A program made the position numbers and the translations under genes. A DNA stretch of 64,000 bases from Apteryx mantelli (Eukaryota; Chordata; Aves; Apterygiformes; Apterygidae): the NCBI RefSeq assembly GCF_036417845.1, contig NC_090017.1, positions 576,893-640,892 of the forward strand. Direction: 5' to 3'. The notes below the pieces were generated by a model that did no database searches, was not told the DNA's origin, and saw only the letters and a program-made list of their open reading frames with translations. This document shows positions 46,156 through 57,908 of the stretch, piece after piece. Numbering within the stretch: the first letter of the stretch is position 1; each line of letters begins with the position of its first letter.

Positions 46156-47600
46156 CCTAGTGCACTCTGGACTACTTTTTCAGTTTTCTTCTGTGCCCCA
46201 GAGCCGTCTTCTGGCCTTCCACGCCCTTTCACACCCCTCAGGTTCCCTCACAATCCCTGTGGAGCCCTTCTTCATGCCCTGCAGCCCTCTTTTGGCCCAC
46301 CAAACCCTTCAGCAGCCCTCAGTTCTGCTCTGGACCCCTCCCTTGGCCTTTTAGTTTCTACCCACAATCCTCTCTTGGCCCTCTAGACCCTTTAGGACCC
46401 TTCCAGTGCACTCTGGACCATCTTTCAGTCTTCTTCTGTGCTCCAGAGCTGTCTTCTGGCCCTCCACACCCTGCACAACCTCTCTTGTCCCCTCAGACCA
46501 CCTCCGCACGTCTTCCTTGCTCCCCGCTTTTTACTTTTTTCCCTATCTACTCCCCCTAGCACCCCTCTAGTGTCTTCCCGACTCCTCTTTGGGCCTTCCT
46601 TGGTTCCCAGAGCTGTCTCTTGCACCTCGAGACCCCTTAGGACCCTGGTAGTTGCCTCAGAATCCCTGCGGAGCCCTTCTTCATGCCCTGGAGCCCTCTG
46701 TTGGCCCTCCACACCCTTTAGCAGCCCTCTCTTCTGCTCTGGCCCCCTCCTTCCACCTTTTTCTTTCCCTCTGCTCCCCTTAGCACCCGCCTTGTGCACT
46801 CGGCACTACTTTTTCAGCTTTCTTCTGTGCCCCACAGCTGTCTTCTGGCCCTCCACACCCTGCAAAACATGTCTTGTCTCTGCAGACCACCTCCGCAGGT
46901 CTTCCTTGCTCCCTGGTTTTTACTTTTTGGCCCATCTAGTGCCCCTAGGACCCCTCTAGTGTCTTCCCGACTCCTCTTTGGGCCTTCCTTGTTTCCCAGA
47001 GCTGTCTCTTGGAGCTCGAGACCCCTTAGGGCCCTGGTAGTCCCTCAGAATCCCTCTGGAGCCCTTCTTCATGCTCTGGAGCCCTCTGTTGGCCCTCCAG
47101 CCCCTTTAGCAGCCCTCGGTTCTGCTCTGGCCCCCTCCTTCCACCTTTTTGTTCCCCCCTGCAGGCCTCTCTTGGCCCTCTGCACCTCTTAGCACCCCCC
47201 TTGTGCACTCGGGACTACTTTTTCAGCTTTCTTCTGTGGCCCAGAGCTGTCCTCTGGCCCTCCACACCCTGCAGAACCTCTCTTGTCCCCTCAGACCACC
47301 TCTGGAGGTCTGTCTTACTCCCCAGTTTTTACTTTTTTTGGCCATCTAGTCCCCCTAGCACCCCTCTAGCATGTTCTGGACTACTCTTTTGGTCTTTCTT
47401 GTTTCCTAGAGTTGTATTTTGGCTCTCTAGCTCCTTTAGGACTTCTGCAGTGTTCACAGAACTCTTCCTGCAGCCTTTTTTATGCCCTAGAGTGCTCTTT
47501 TCATTGTTCAGCTGCCTGAGCACCCTGTTTTCCTCTGGACCCTTTGGGAGACCTTGGTTGTTCTCTTCTGGCTTCTTTTAGTTCTTCTCTAGTCTCTATA
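46156..47600. repeat. About 390-410-bp tandem repeats, pyrimidine-rich
   Basis: TTTTCAGCTTTCTTCTGTG recurs near 46177, 46422, 46809 and 47219 together with GCCCTCCACACCCTGCA and CCCTAGCACCCCTCTAG. The first unit is shortened and units beyond 47390 are increasingly degraded. No conserved reading frame. Confidence 0.8.
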
Positions 47601-48129
47601 AGAGATGTCTCATCTGTTCTGGATTCCTCTTTAGAGCTTTGTTGTTCTGCATAGATCTCTGTTTGTCCTGTAGAGCCCTGAGGAGCCCCTTTATTTTACT
47701 TTGAACTATTCTTTCAGCCTTCCTTTTGTTCCCAAGCTCTGTTTTGGCCCTTTAGGCCTTGTAGGACCCCTCTAGTGCCTTCAGAACCCCTTCCGGAAGC
47801 CTTTTTTGTGCCCTAGAGCCCCATGTTGGTTCTCCAGTCCTCTTAGCACCCCTCTTGTCTCCTTGTGTGTCTCATTCATCTAGAGAAACAGAGCTCATGT
47901 TCCCCTGGAGATCTACCCATTTTGCCCACTGACCCCTTTTTCTAATTACTCTAGGTGCTATATAGGAAACATCTCTCTTTGGAAGTACTCACATTATAGA
48001 AGGATGCTTGTTCCAGGAGTTTATTTTGACATCTTGCTTTACCCTACAGGAAATGCTGCCCTGCTAGAACAGCTGTGCTATCTGCGGTTCTGAACCAATC
48101 ACAGGACTGTGGTATAGCGTGCCCTTTAT
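47601..48129. other. Subtelomeric spacer, nothing recognised
   Basis: Ordinary-composition, CT-biased sequence that looks like decayed copies of the preceding repeat up to about 47870, then unique sequence. No gene or element recognised. Confidence 0.5.
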
Positions 48130-49490
48130 AAGTTATGTGGACTGTTGTAGCTTTCTTCCTAAGCATAAGCAGAAGTGATTTCTAGTTTTTAATGCAAAGG
48201 TTAGTGCTAGTTAGGACAAAAAATTAACATACCTTCTGATATTATGGATACAGTACATGAAGTCTCAGTAACCAAGTAGATGGTCCATTTCATCAAAGAG
48301 GCCTGTTTATCCTTTCTGTGCTCTCCATTCTAGATACCGAGGGGAAGAAAAAGCCTTGCTTCTGCCTAGCCCTGTGTATTTATGGGTGCCGGTGGTTTGC
48401 CCCTCCCCTCCCAAGGGCTTGTGGGTGGGTCAGTGGGTGGGATTAGGGTTACATAAAGCCAGGGTCTCGGGCCAGGGAGTTCATTCCGCTTTTGTTCTCC
48501 TATGGGAGCAGTGGTCTGGAATTGCCTTGGCAAATAACAGCATTTGAGGAAGTAAAGCTACCCAGGAAGATTTATTGCTGTGTTTGGAGAAGCAAAGGTT
48601 ATTCCTTGATGTAAGAGCAAGGGAATGGCTCAAGCTGGAGCTGTGAGCATGCCAGAAAGCTGCTTATGGCAGACAGTTTTTTTCTTGGGTCAGTATCTCG
48701 GTGTGGGGTGTTCAGGGGTGGAAGAGGGCTTCTGAGTCTCCAGTTGTATCTTCTGTTACCTGTCAGTATTGTTTTCTGGTGTTTCTGTGTTTACCGTGGA
48801 AGGGATGCAGCTTCATCACTGGACTCTTTCAAGAGGATCACACTTGAGGAATTGTTGTTCCTCTCCTGGACTGCAGACAAGAGGAGACAGCAGAGGTCCT
48901 GGGAAAACATTTCCTCCTACATTTACACCCTAGAGGGGTGTGTGTATGTGTTTTTATTTGTTTGTTTGTTTTTGTAGCATTTCTAGTAATTGGGATGTGT
49001 GTGAGGTATCGCTCTCATCAGCTAGTCTGGTTTCTGGCTCGCTTGCTGGATGTTTTGCTGCTCCTCAGAAATATTGTCAGCTCTGTTCAGGGAGAAACCA
49101 TGTGGGATTTTTGTGGTATGTAGACTTGCAGAAGAGTCCCGACTTTATCTGAAGAGGTAAGGAAGCGTCCTCCCACCCTGCAAGTGCAGTATGATGAGAA
49201 AAGTCACATCATTGGACACTAAACCCAACTGTAAGCACATGTGCCCCAAAGGCTCAGAAACTATCCTACACACAACTAATGAGCTCATCTCTTTTCCTGC
49301 CCAAGCCTTGGCGCTGAGAGGGAAGAAACTGTTGGACTCCTCTGGACCACAAGGAAACCATCGGCAGTCTTGCCTGCCGACTCCTCTGTTCCGTCCGTGC
49401 CCCTGAACCCACTGCCACGTGCTCTTTTGTGGCTCTGCTTCTGACCCCTACCCTGGCTTCTGGGGCTGTATGCTTTGCTTTTTCAGGTAG
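48130..49490. repeat. Duplicated subtelomeric segment, copy B (uninterrupted)
   Basis: Collinear counterpart of copy A without the 134-bp duplication, the inversion or the LTR. Around 49447-49460 it reads TGACCCCTACCCTGG, matching the joined flanks of the copy A LTR read in reverse complement. It contains a TTTG microsatellite near 48955-48975. Confidence 0.85.
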
Positions 49491-51731
49491 CGTGTGGGCC
49501 TTTTCCAGGAATGGTTGAGGATTTCAGGTGAGGTAGAATGGGCGATCAGAATGGTGTTTTAGTTGTTCTAGGGCCGGTCAGTGCTGCCTGGCAGCATAGA
49601 AACTTTGTTTTGGTTTTCCAGGTGCCGTGGGTGTCCCTCCAGCCTCAATATTGGAGTTTAGAATTGGCACGGCGCAGGCGAGCGGAGCGCCCGTGGGGCT
49701 TTGACGGAGGGCGCTCTTGCGGACAAGACCGGAGCCGACCGGCCCGGGGGTGACCGCTCGCGCTCCGGTTTGGCAGGCGATGATGGCAAACGAGGTGACC
49801 GGAGGAAGATCAGAGAGGATGCGGCTGCCATTGAGGATGCCTGTTGAGGATGGATGGTGACCCAGAGCACTGCAGAAGCTAAGTTGAGGGGTCACGGGTG
49901 TTGGCGTGTCTCGGCTGTGCGTGCGCTGACATAGCGTAGTATGGGCTCTTCCGGATGAGTGCTGTGAGGCAGAGACAGTGGGCGTGCATGACAGAAGGTG
50001 AGGGTGTGCTAGGCAGGGCAGCTCCAGCCTGTCTGTGTTGTTGCGTAGTCTATGTGGCGTGTGTTGTAGCTGTGCTATCTTTTGCTCGGGTCTTGACGCT
50101 GCTCTGCTCCTTTGTGCTCAAGGAGCACAGTCCACGCTGCGCAGTACTAATGCGGTAGGCATCCGTTGTCTTTTGCTTGGCCTGACTCATCAGCTTTGTG
50201 CCAATGGATCGTGTCTCTTTCTGTGCAGTCAGCTAAAAGCGGCGGTCTGTCGCACTGGCTTTGCATCGTAGCCATTTGTTGCCGGTCATCTTTGCGGCCA
50301 TCTTTGAGATCTTGTCGGCCATTCTTCTTCCGTGTGTTTCTGGCGTTCTTTCAGGGTTTTCTTCCCTGCGTTGTCATGAACTCAGGTCTTTCTTGCCGGC
50401 CTCTTCTGCATCAATATTCTCGACTTTGCCAGCCCCTTTCCATCACGGGCGGTGGCGTTTGACTCTCTTCTGGGCTCGTCCAGAGCATCGGAGCCGCACG
50501 GTTGTGGCATCGTAGGGCTTTCTGGCCGGCAGCGTCTTATGCGTGGGAATAGTTCTTTTTGCGTAGGGCTCTCCTCCATGTTTGTGTCTGATATTTGCGT
50601 GTATGTCTGTCTGTGTGGGGCTGGAGCTGCCGTGCTTGTGGGTGTTAGCAATGGTAGCGTGCAGAGTGTGGCAGCGATGAACTGGAATGGTGATTGGTCA
50701 GCTTCTGCGTGCACCTTATGTTGTTATTTTTGTAGATGTGGTGCAGCATTCCCAGCGGGCCCGAGGGAGATGGAGGAAGAAAGGGTCACGCCCCTAGGAA
50801 GGTGAGCTAGAGATTTGTTGCTGGAAGCGGAGTGTTGCGGTCAGCGGTTCTCTGGTTAATTTTTGCTTTGTGCTTGTAGGTGTGGAGCAACGTGGAGAGC
50901 GGGTCGCTTGCGTGCGGGAGGAGCACGGCAAGGTGAGCGTCGGTCTGAGAGCGGAAGTAGAGCCTAGCATAGGGCTGTTGTCTCGTTGGCGCTGTCCGCG
51001 TCGCCCACCGCCGTTCTGGTTTTACAGGTGCGTGGCAGGCCTCGGCCTGGCGACCCGTAGCGTGGCGGTCGGGATGGGCGAGCGGAGCAGGTGGAGGTGT
51101 GGGAGCAAATGCTTGATGTGGGTGGGCTGTGGTTTTGCAGGCGTGACCCGAGTGTTTGCTTTCTGTTTGTGTTTGAGGTTTTGCAGGAAGTTGCAGAGAG
51201 GTGAAGTCGAGCGCTGACAAGAGCCTGATCAGGTGAGAGGGGGAGCTTGTCGGGTCAGAGGTTTATTGTGCGGTGGGTGGTGTTGGGCTGCCTGTCGGTG
51301 ATGTCTTTTGCTCTGCTTTTTCAGGTACCGTGTGGGCCTTTCCCAGGCATGGCTGAGGATGTCAGGTGAGCGGATTGGTGTTGGGTGTTGTAGGGCTGGT
51401 GAGCACTGCCTGGCAGAGGAGTAATTTTGTTTTGTTCTTTCCAGGTGCTGTGGGCTCCCCCCAGCCACAGTGTTGGAGTTTGGGATTGGCGCAGTGCAGG
51501 TAAGCGGAGTGCCCATGGCACTTTGTGAAGGGTATTTTTGTGGATGAGGCTGGAGCTGCCTGGCCTGGGGGTGACCGCTTGTGCTCTGGTTTCGCAGATG
51601 ATGGCGAATGAGGTGACCGGAGGAAGATCAGAGAGGATGCAGCTGCCATTGAGGATGTGTCTTGAAGACAGATGGTGACCCAGAGCACTGTAGAAGCTAA
51701 GTTGAGAGGCCAGGGGTGTTGGTGTGTCTTG

Positions 51732-51734
<3 letters not shown>

Positions 51735-51779
<45 letters not shown>
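51735..51779. repeat. (TG)n microsatellite in array unit 1/2
   Basis: About 22 TG dinucleotides ending in GCGCGCGC. A shorter homologous tract is at 52944-52975, at the same place in the next unit. Confidence 0.95.
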
Positions 51780-51785
<6 letters not shown>

Positions 51786-52941
51786 CTGACAGTGAGTGTG
51801 GTGTGGATGGCTCTTCTGGATGAGTGCTGTGTGTGAGGCAGAGGCGGTGGGTGTGCATGGCAGAAGGTGAGTGTGTGCTAGGCAGGGCAGCTCCAGCCTG
51901 TGTCTGTGTTGTGGTGTAGTCTATGTGGTGTGTGTTGTAGCTGTGCTATCTTTTGCTCAGGTCTTGATGTTGCTCTTGTTCCTTGTGCTCAAGGAGCACA
52001 GCCCACGCTGTATAGCACTAGCGCGGTAGACATCCGTTGTCTTTTGCTTGGCCTGACTCATCAGCTTTGTGCCAATGGATGGCGTCTTGTTCCGTGCAGC
52101 CCGCTAAAAGGGGCCGTCCGTCGCTCCGTCTTTGCATCGCGGCCGTTTGCGGCCGGTCATCTCCGCGGCCCTCATCGAGGCCTCGTCGGCCGCTCCTCTT
52201 CCGAGGCCGCCCTCGTTTTGCGTCTTCCTGGCCTCCTTTCAGGGTTTTCTTCCCTGCATTGTCACGTCCTTAGGTCTTTCTCGCTGGCCTCTTCCGCATC
52301 GATCTGCCTGGCTTTGCCGGGCCCTTTCCGTCACGGGCGGTGGCGTTTGACTCTCTTCTGGGCTTATTCAGAGCATCAGAGCCACATGGTTGTGGCCTCA
52401 TAGGGCTTTCTGGCTGGCAGTGTCTTATGTGTAGGAATAGTTCTTTCTGTGTAGGGCTTTCCTTCATGTCTGTGTCTGATGTGTCTGTCTGTCTGTGTGG
52501 GGCTGGAGCTGCCTTGGCTGTGGGTGTTAGCTATGGTAGTGTGCAGAGGAGAGTAGTGCTGGCCTGGAACGTTGACTGGTGTTGGGTGTTGTGGGGTTGG
52601 TGAGCGTTGCCTGGCAGAGGAGAAGTTTTGTTTTGTTTTTTGCAGGTGCCGTGGGTGTCCCCCCCAGCCACAATGTTGGAGTTTGGGATTGGCGCAGTGC
52701 AGGTGAGCGCAATGCCAGCGGGGCTTTGGCGTGGAGGGTGCTCTTGCGGACGAGGCTGGAACTGACCGGCGTGGGGGTGACCGCTTGTGCTCTGTTTTGG
52801 CAGGTGATGAAGGTGAATGTGGTGACTGGAGGAAGATCAGAGAGGATGTGGCTGCCATTGAGGATGCCTGTTGAGGATGGATGGTGACCCAGAGCACTGC
52901 AGAAGCTAAGTTGAGGGGCAAAGGGTGTTGGTGTGTCTTGA

Positions 52942-52976
<35 letters not shown>

Positions 52977-53009
52977 ACGCGCTGACAGTGAGTGTAGTGT
53001 GGAGGGCTC

Positions 53010-53859
53010 TGTGATGGTGTGCTCCTTTTTCCCCCCCCAGCACTGATGTGCTCTGTCCCCCTCAACCTGATTTCCCTGTAAACAGCACGTATGTAGGGGC
53101 TAGTGGAGCATGTGCTGACTAAGGCCTGTCTAGTATGCCAATGTGACTATGAGTCAATCATCTCTTCCCCCCCCCCCCCCCCCCCCATAAATAGGGGGCA
53201 GCCCAGAGCCCATTGAGCCCTCCTGCAGGGCAGCGGGCTGCACTGCAGAACCTCCTCTTGAGCAGGGACGCCTCTCCAGGTTACTTCTGAAGGTTGAGAG
53301 AGATTCCTTGCCTGTGACAGATCCTCAGCAAGTGATTAATAGCATGCTGAACTTTTGTGAACTTTGTGAAACTTTCCTGAGTTATAGCTCTGACTAATTG
53401 CGTGCATAATTCCTTAGACATAAACTGTTGACCAAGTCTGGGAGTAGGACTGGATCCAGCCGCACCTAGGCTCCTCTCGGAAGGAGTTTAGAAAGCAAGG
53501 GGGTCCAGTCTGAACCTCGTGACTCAATGAGAGGGTTCCCTTTGCACTCACTGCTTTAGACATAAACCATTGACCAAGTCTGGGACTAGGACTGGATCCA
53601 GCCGCACCTAGGCTCCTCTCAGAAGGAGTTTAGAAAGCAAGGGGGTCCAGTCTGAACCTCATGACTCAACGGGAGGGTCTCTGTTGCACATGCATCTGAC
53701 CCTGTCCTTCATGCAGTAAATAACTGAGTGAACCTTGCCAATTGAACCTCATTAAATTGTTCTTATTTAATAGTAAACTTTGTTAAGTTGCTGTCTTACT
53801 GCAATAAATGTAGTGCTGCTTCCCTCTTAGGAGTGAAGTGCATCACTCCTTTGGTGACA
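53010..53859 (+). mobile_element. Second solo LTR, same family, 850 bp, TSD GGCTC
   Basis: It starts TGTGATGG and ends GGTGACA, flanked by GGCTC at 53005-53009 and 53860-53864. It is highly similar to 44129-44813 over its whole length, with AATAAA at 53803-53808. It is longer because of a poly-C run (53167-53186) and an internal tandem duplication of about 145 bp containing GGACTGGATCCAGCCGCACC (near 53448 and 53590). The sibling array unit near 51807 reads GGCTCTTCTGGATGAG without an insert, which is the empty target site. Confidence 0.95.
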
Positions 53860-55674
53860 GGCTCTTCTGGATGAGTGCTGTGTGTGAGGCAGAGGTGGTG
53901 GGGTGTGTGTGTGGCAGAAGGTGGGTGTGTTTTAGGCAGGGCAGCTCCAGCCTGTCTCTGTGTTGTTGTGTAGTCTATGTGGTGCGTGTTGTAGCTGTGC
54001 TATCTTTTGCTCAGGTCTTGATGTTGCTCTTGTTCCTTGTGCTCAAGGAGCACGCTGTGCAGCACTAGCATGGTAGGCATCTGTTGTCTTTTGACTGGTC
54101 TGATGCATCATCTCTGTGCCCATGGATGGCATCTTGTTCTGTGCAGCCCGCTAAAAGGGGCCATCTGTCACTCCGTCTTTGCATTGTGGCCGTTTGCGGC
54201 CGGTCATCTCCGCGGCCCTCATCGAGGCCTCGTCGGCCGCTCCTCTTCTGAGGCCGCCCTCGTTTTGTGTCTTCCTGGCCTCCTTTCAGGGTTTTCTTCC
54301 CTGCGTTGTCACGTCCTTAGGTCTTTCTCGCTGGCCTCTTCTGCATCGATCTGCCTGGCTTTGCCGGGCCCTTTCCGTCACGGGCAGTGGTGTTTGTCAC
54401 TTTTCTGGGCTCGTCCAGAGCATCAGAACCATGCACTTGTGGCCTCAAAGGGCTTTCTGGCTGGCAGTGTCTTATGTGTAGGAATAGTTCTTTTTGCGTA
54501 GGGCTTTCCTTCATGTCTGTGTCTGATGTTTGTGTGTGTGTCTGTCTGTGTGGGGCTGGAGCTGCCTTGGCTGTGGGTGTTAGCTATGGTAGTGTGCAGA
54601 GGAGAGTAGTGCTGGCCTGGAATGTTGACTGGTGTTGGGTGTTGTGGGGTTGGTGAGTGTTGCCTGGCGGAGGAGAAATGTTGTTTTGTTTTGTTTTTTT
54701 GCAGGTGCCGTGGGTGTCCCGCCAGCCACAATGTTGGAGTTTGGGATTGGTGCAGTGCAGGTGAGCGCAGTGCCAGCGGGGCTTTGGTGTGGAGGGTGCT
54801 ATTGTGGATGAGGCTGGAGCTGACTGGCATGGGGGTGACCGCTTGCGCTCTGTTTTGGCAGGTGATGAAGGTGAATGTGGTGACCGGAGGAAGATCAGAG
54901 AGGATGTGGCTGCCATTGAGGATGCCTCTTGAAGACAGATGGTGACCCAGAGCAGTGCAAAGGCTAAGCTGAGGGGCAAAGGGTGTTGGTGTGTCTTGGT
55001 GGTGTGTCTGTGTGTGTGCTGACAGTGAGTATGGTGTGGAGGGCTCTTGTGGATGAGTGCTGTGTGTGAGGCAGAGGTGGTGGGGTGTGCGTGGCAGAAG
55101 GTGAGTGTGTTCTAGGCAGGGCAGCTCCAGCCTGTGTCTGTGTTGTTGTGTAGTCTATGTGGTGCATGTTGTAGCTGTGCTATCTTTTGCTCAGGTCTTG
55201 ATGTTGCTCTTGTTCCTTGTGCTCAAGGAGCATGCTGTGCAGCACTAGTGCGGTAGGCATCTGTTGTCTTTTGAGTGGTCTGACGTGTCAGTTTTGTGCC
55301 AGTGGTTGGCATCTTGTTCTGTGCAGCCAGCTAAAAGGGGTCGTCTGTTGCTCCATCTTTGCACCGTGGCTGTTTGTGGCCGGTCATCTCTGCGGCCCTC
55401 ATCGAGGCCTCGTCGGCCACTCCTCTTCTGATGCCGCCCTTGTTTTGCATCTTCCTGGCCTCCTTTCAGGGTTTTCTTCCCTGCGTTGTCACGTCCTTAG
55501 TTCTTTCTTGCCGGCCTCTTCCGCATCGATCTGCCTGGCTTTGCCAGGCCCTTTCCATCGGGGCAGTGGCATTTGACTCTTTTCTGGGCTCATCCAGAGC
55601 ATCCGAGCCACATGGTTGTGGCCTCATAGGGCTTTCTGGCTGGCAGTGTCTTCTGTACTGCCATTTTTCTTGCA

Positions 55675-55837
55675 GTGTCTGTGTGCCCGTGTCTGTGTGC
55701 CCGTGTCTGTGTGCCCGTGTCTGTGTGCCCGTGTCTGTGTGCCCGTGTCTGTGTGCCCGTGTCTGTGTGCCCGTGTCTGTGTGCCCGTGTCTGTGTGCCC
55801 GTGTCTGTGTGCCCGTGTCTGTGTGCCCGTGTCTGTG
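55675..55837. repeat. 14-bp minisatellite, about 11.6 copies
   Basis: Perfect units of TGTCTGTGTGCCCG. It sits within the final array unit, where other units have only TGTCTGTCTGTGTGGGG, so it looks like a local recent expansion. Confidence 0.97.
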
Positions 55838-56780
55838 GTTGGAGCTCCCTTGTTTGTGGGTGTAGTAATGGTTGTGGCCAGAGCAGAGTAATGTACCCAT
55901 GAAACTTTTTGAGGGGTTTCAGTAAGGTGTAAAAGTATTGTTTTCTTTAAAAAAAAAAAAAAAAAAAAAAAGGAAATTTGCCTTGATTGTTGTGGGCATT
56001 TTGGGGGGTTCTTATTCATGTTGATACAGTGTTGTGTTTAAAAAAGGGATGGAAGGTGGTGGTTATCTTATTAGCAGTGATGGTGGGAATGAGTGGGCAG
56101 TTGTGTGGTTGTTGGTTGGGCTGGGTATTGAATGTATCTAACTTTGTATGCATGTGTGTTGTTTTTATTCTATTTTATTTTCCTCTAGGGTGGAGTTAGC
56201 ATTTAGAATTTTTTAACTATTTAAAAAAAAAAAACCCCAGCCGGGGGATTTTTTTTTTTTCCCCTGGCTGGGTTTTTTTTTCCCTGGTCCCGGCCACTCT
56301 GCGAGGCGACGATCATCGCCAATATTGCTGCAGAGTTTTGGCTCGGGGCTGGGGTTTTCTAGGCAGGATGGTTTTTGGAGGCACTCGGTAACCCTGTTAC
56401 TGGGGGCTGTCTAAAAAACCTGTGGTGCTTGCTTGTTACTGTAGGAAGGTAGAGTATGTGTGGGTGGATGTGAGCGGTAGTGGTGAGATTGTAGAGATGG
56501 ATGCTGAAGAGTATGTGCAGCTGATGCAGAGCGTGGGCTTGTTTGTGATGTTTTATCTGTTGCTTTGTAATGGATTGTGTAACTGAAATGTAACTTCGTT
56601 GTGCTGGTGCAGATGCTGAGTTCCGGTAGGGGGGAGGGAAGGCTGCTGGTTTTGTGGTGATGGAAGGCCAAGATTTGTTCATGATGTTGTAATAAAGAGA
56701 TTGTTGTGTATTTTTTTGAGCAATAAAGATGATCAAGATGCCTGAGTTTGTGTCTGCTTTCAAATAAAGATGGCTTTGTT
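55838..56780 (+). other. Possible 3' end of a plus-strand subtelomeric transcript
   Basis: After poly-A (55950-55971) and an inverted A/T-flanked repeat (56222-56281), a moderately unique stretch ends with three AATAAA hexamers at 56691-56696, 56722-56727 and 56763-56768. No open frame is conserved. The multiple signals facing the telomere suggest a noncoding transcript or a decayed gene end. Confidence 0.35.
56222..56281. repeat. Imperfect inverted repeat, A-tract/T-tract flanked
   Basis: AAAACCCCAGCCGGGGG is followed by a T-run and CCCCTGGCTGGGTTTT, which can pair into a stem of about 20 bp with a T-rich loop. Confidence 0.7.
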
Positions 56781-57900
56781 GTTTGTTTCTGTTGTGTTAT
56801 TTGAAGTACCTGCGCCACACATTTGCTCTTGCTGTTTTCCCCTTTGCTCTTGGTCCTTTCTGCTTTTAGAATAAAAGGAAGACAGATTTTTTTTTGTCAT
56901 CCTCTTATTTTAATCTTGGTCCTCCTCTGTCCTCTTTTTTTTCCCTCTTTTTTTTTTTTTAAAAAAAAAAAACTTTTTCTTATTTTTGTTATTTCTTTGT
57001 GTCTCTTATTTTGTCTCTTTCTTCTGTTCTCCCAGTTTGTCTTTGCTTTACCCCTGTTTTTCTCTACTTTTCTGTCTTTAGTCTTTACTGTTTAGTCTTC
57101 CACTCTACCTTACTTTAGTTTTGTGCTTTGCTCTATCCTGCTTTACATTTTTTGCTTTGCTCATTGCTTTCATCTCTTTGCTGTTTGCTCTTTCCTCTCT
57201 GCCTAATTGCCTGCTTCCCGCTCTGTGCTTTGCCCTTTGTTCTGTTTTCTGCTCTTCGCCTTGCTCTTTGCCCTTTGTTTAGCTTTGCTTAGCTTTTGCT
57301 TTCTGCTCTTTATTCTCTGCTTTGTTCTCTGCTCTTTGCTTTTTATGCTTTCTTTTCTGCTTTTTCTCCTTTATTTCTGCTGTTTTCTGCTTTCTGCTCT
57401 CTGGTTTTGCCTTGCTCTGCTCTCTGCTCTCTGCTGGTTTTGCCTTGCTCTTTGCGCTCTGCTCTCTGCTGGTTTTGCCTTGCTCTTTGCGCTCTCCTCC
57501 CTGCTGTTTTTGCCTTGCTCTTTGCGCTCTCCTCTCTGCTCCTTCTGTTTTCCGCTCTCTGCTCCTTCTGTTTTCCGCTCTCTGCTCCTTCTGTTTTCCG
57601 CTCTCTGCTCCTTCTGTTTTCCGCTCTCTGCTCCTTCTGTTTTCCGCTCTCTGCTCCTTCTGTTTTCCGCTCTCTGCTCCTTCTGTTTTCCGCTCTCTGC
57701 TCCTTCTTGTTTTTCTCTATATTTTCTGTTGTTTGCTGTTTTTCTACTCCCTCCTCCCTTCTTCTTTTTTCCCTTCTTTCCTCTCTCTTTTTAGTCTTTG
57801 CTTTCTTCTCTTAGCTTTTTATTCTCTGATTTTTTTTCTCAGCTGAGAATAAAAAGCATTTCCTTTGTTCTTTCCTTACTTTACTTTTCTGTCTGCTTTT
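56781..57900. repeat. Pyrimidine-rich tract with a 23-bp minisatellite
   Basis: Strand-asymmetric CT-rich sequence (CTTTGCTCTCTGCTTT-type). Between about 57530 and 57707 it becomes a regular array of about eight 23-bp units (CCGCTCTCTGCTCCTTCTG plus TTTT). Stop-poor frames reading Phe/Leu/Ser are compositional. Confidence 0.88.
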
Positions 57901-57908
57901 TTTCTAGC

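Larger units (their letters stand above)
49491..55670. repeat. Tandem array of four 1.2-1.8-kb units
   Basis: The anchor GGAAGATCAGAGAGGATG occurs at 49804, 51622, 52831 and 54889. Spacings are 1818, 1209 and 2058 bp, the last becoming about 1203 after removing the inserted LTR and its duplication. A second anchor, GATGAGTGCTGTG, tracks it near 49955, 51819, 53871 and 55043. Unit 1 carries about 600 extra bases (50690-51290). Each unit has splice-like strings (TTTTGCAGGTGCCGTGGG). Frames on both strands at 50166-50714, 51900-52467 and 54037-54514 are open and similar between copies, but no protein family is recognised. Confidence 0.88.

Noticed and set aside
45076-46354. Leu/Tyr/Ser/Gly-rich repetitive protein of up to 423 residues
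   Set aside because: It comes entirely from the GGGCTCGCACGGG minisatellite; similar frames exist on the opposite strand.
44129-53859. A single provirus bounded by the two LTRs
   Set aside because: Each LTR has its own different 5-bp duplication and the intervening DNA has no gag, pol or env; they are two independent solo LTRs.
57207-57846. Hydrophobic Phe/Leu-rich frames resembling membrane proteins
   Set aside because: They arise from the CT-rich tract and its 23-bp repeat in all three plus-strand frames; composition only.
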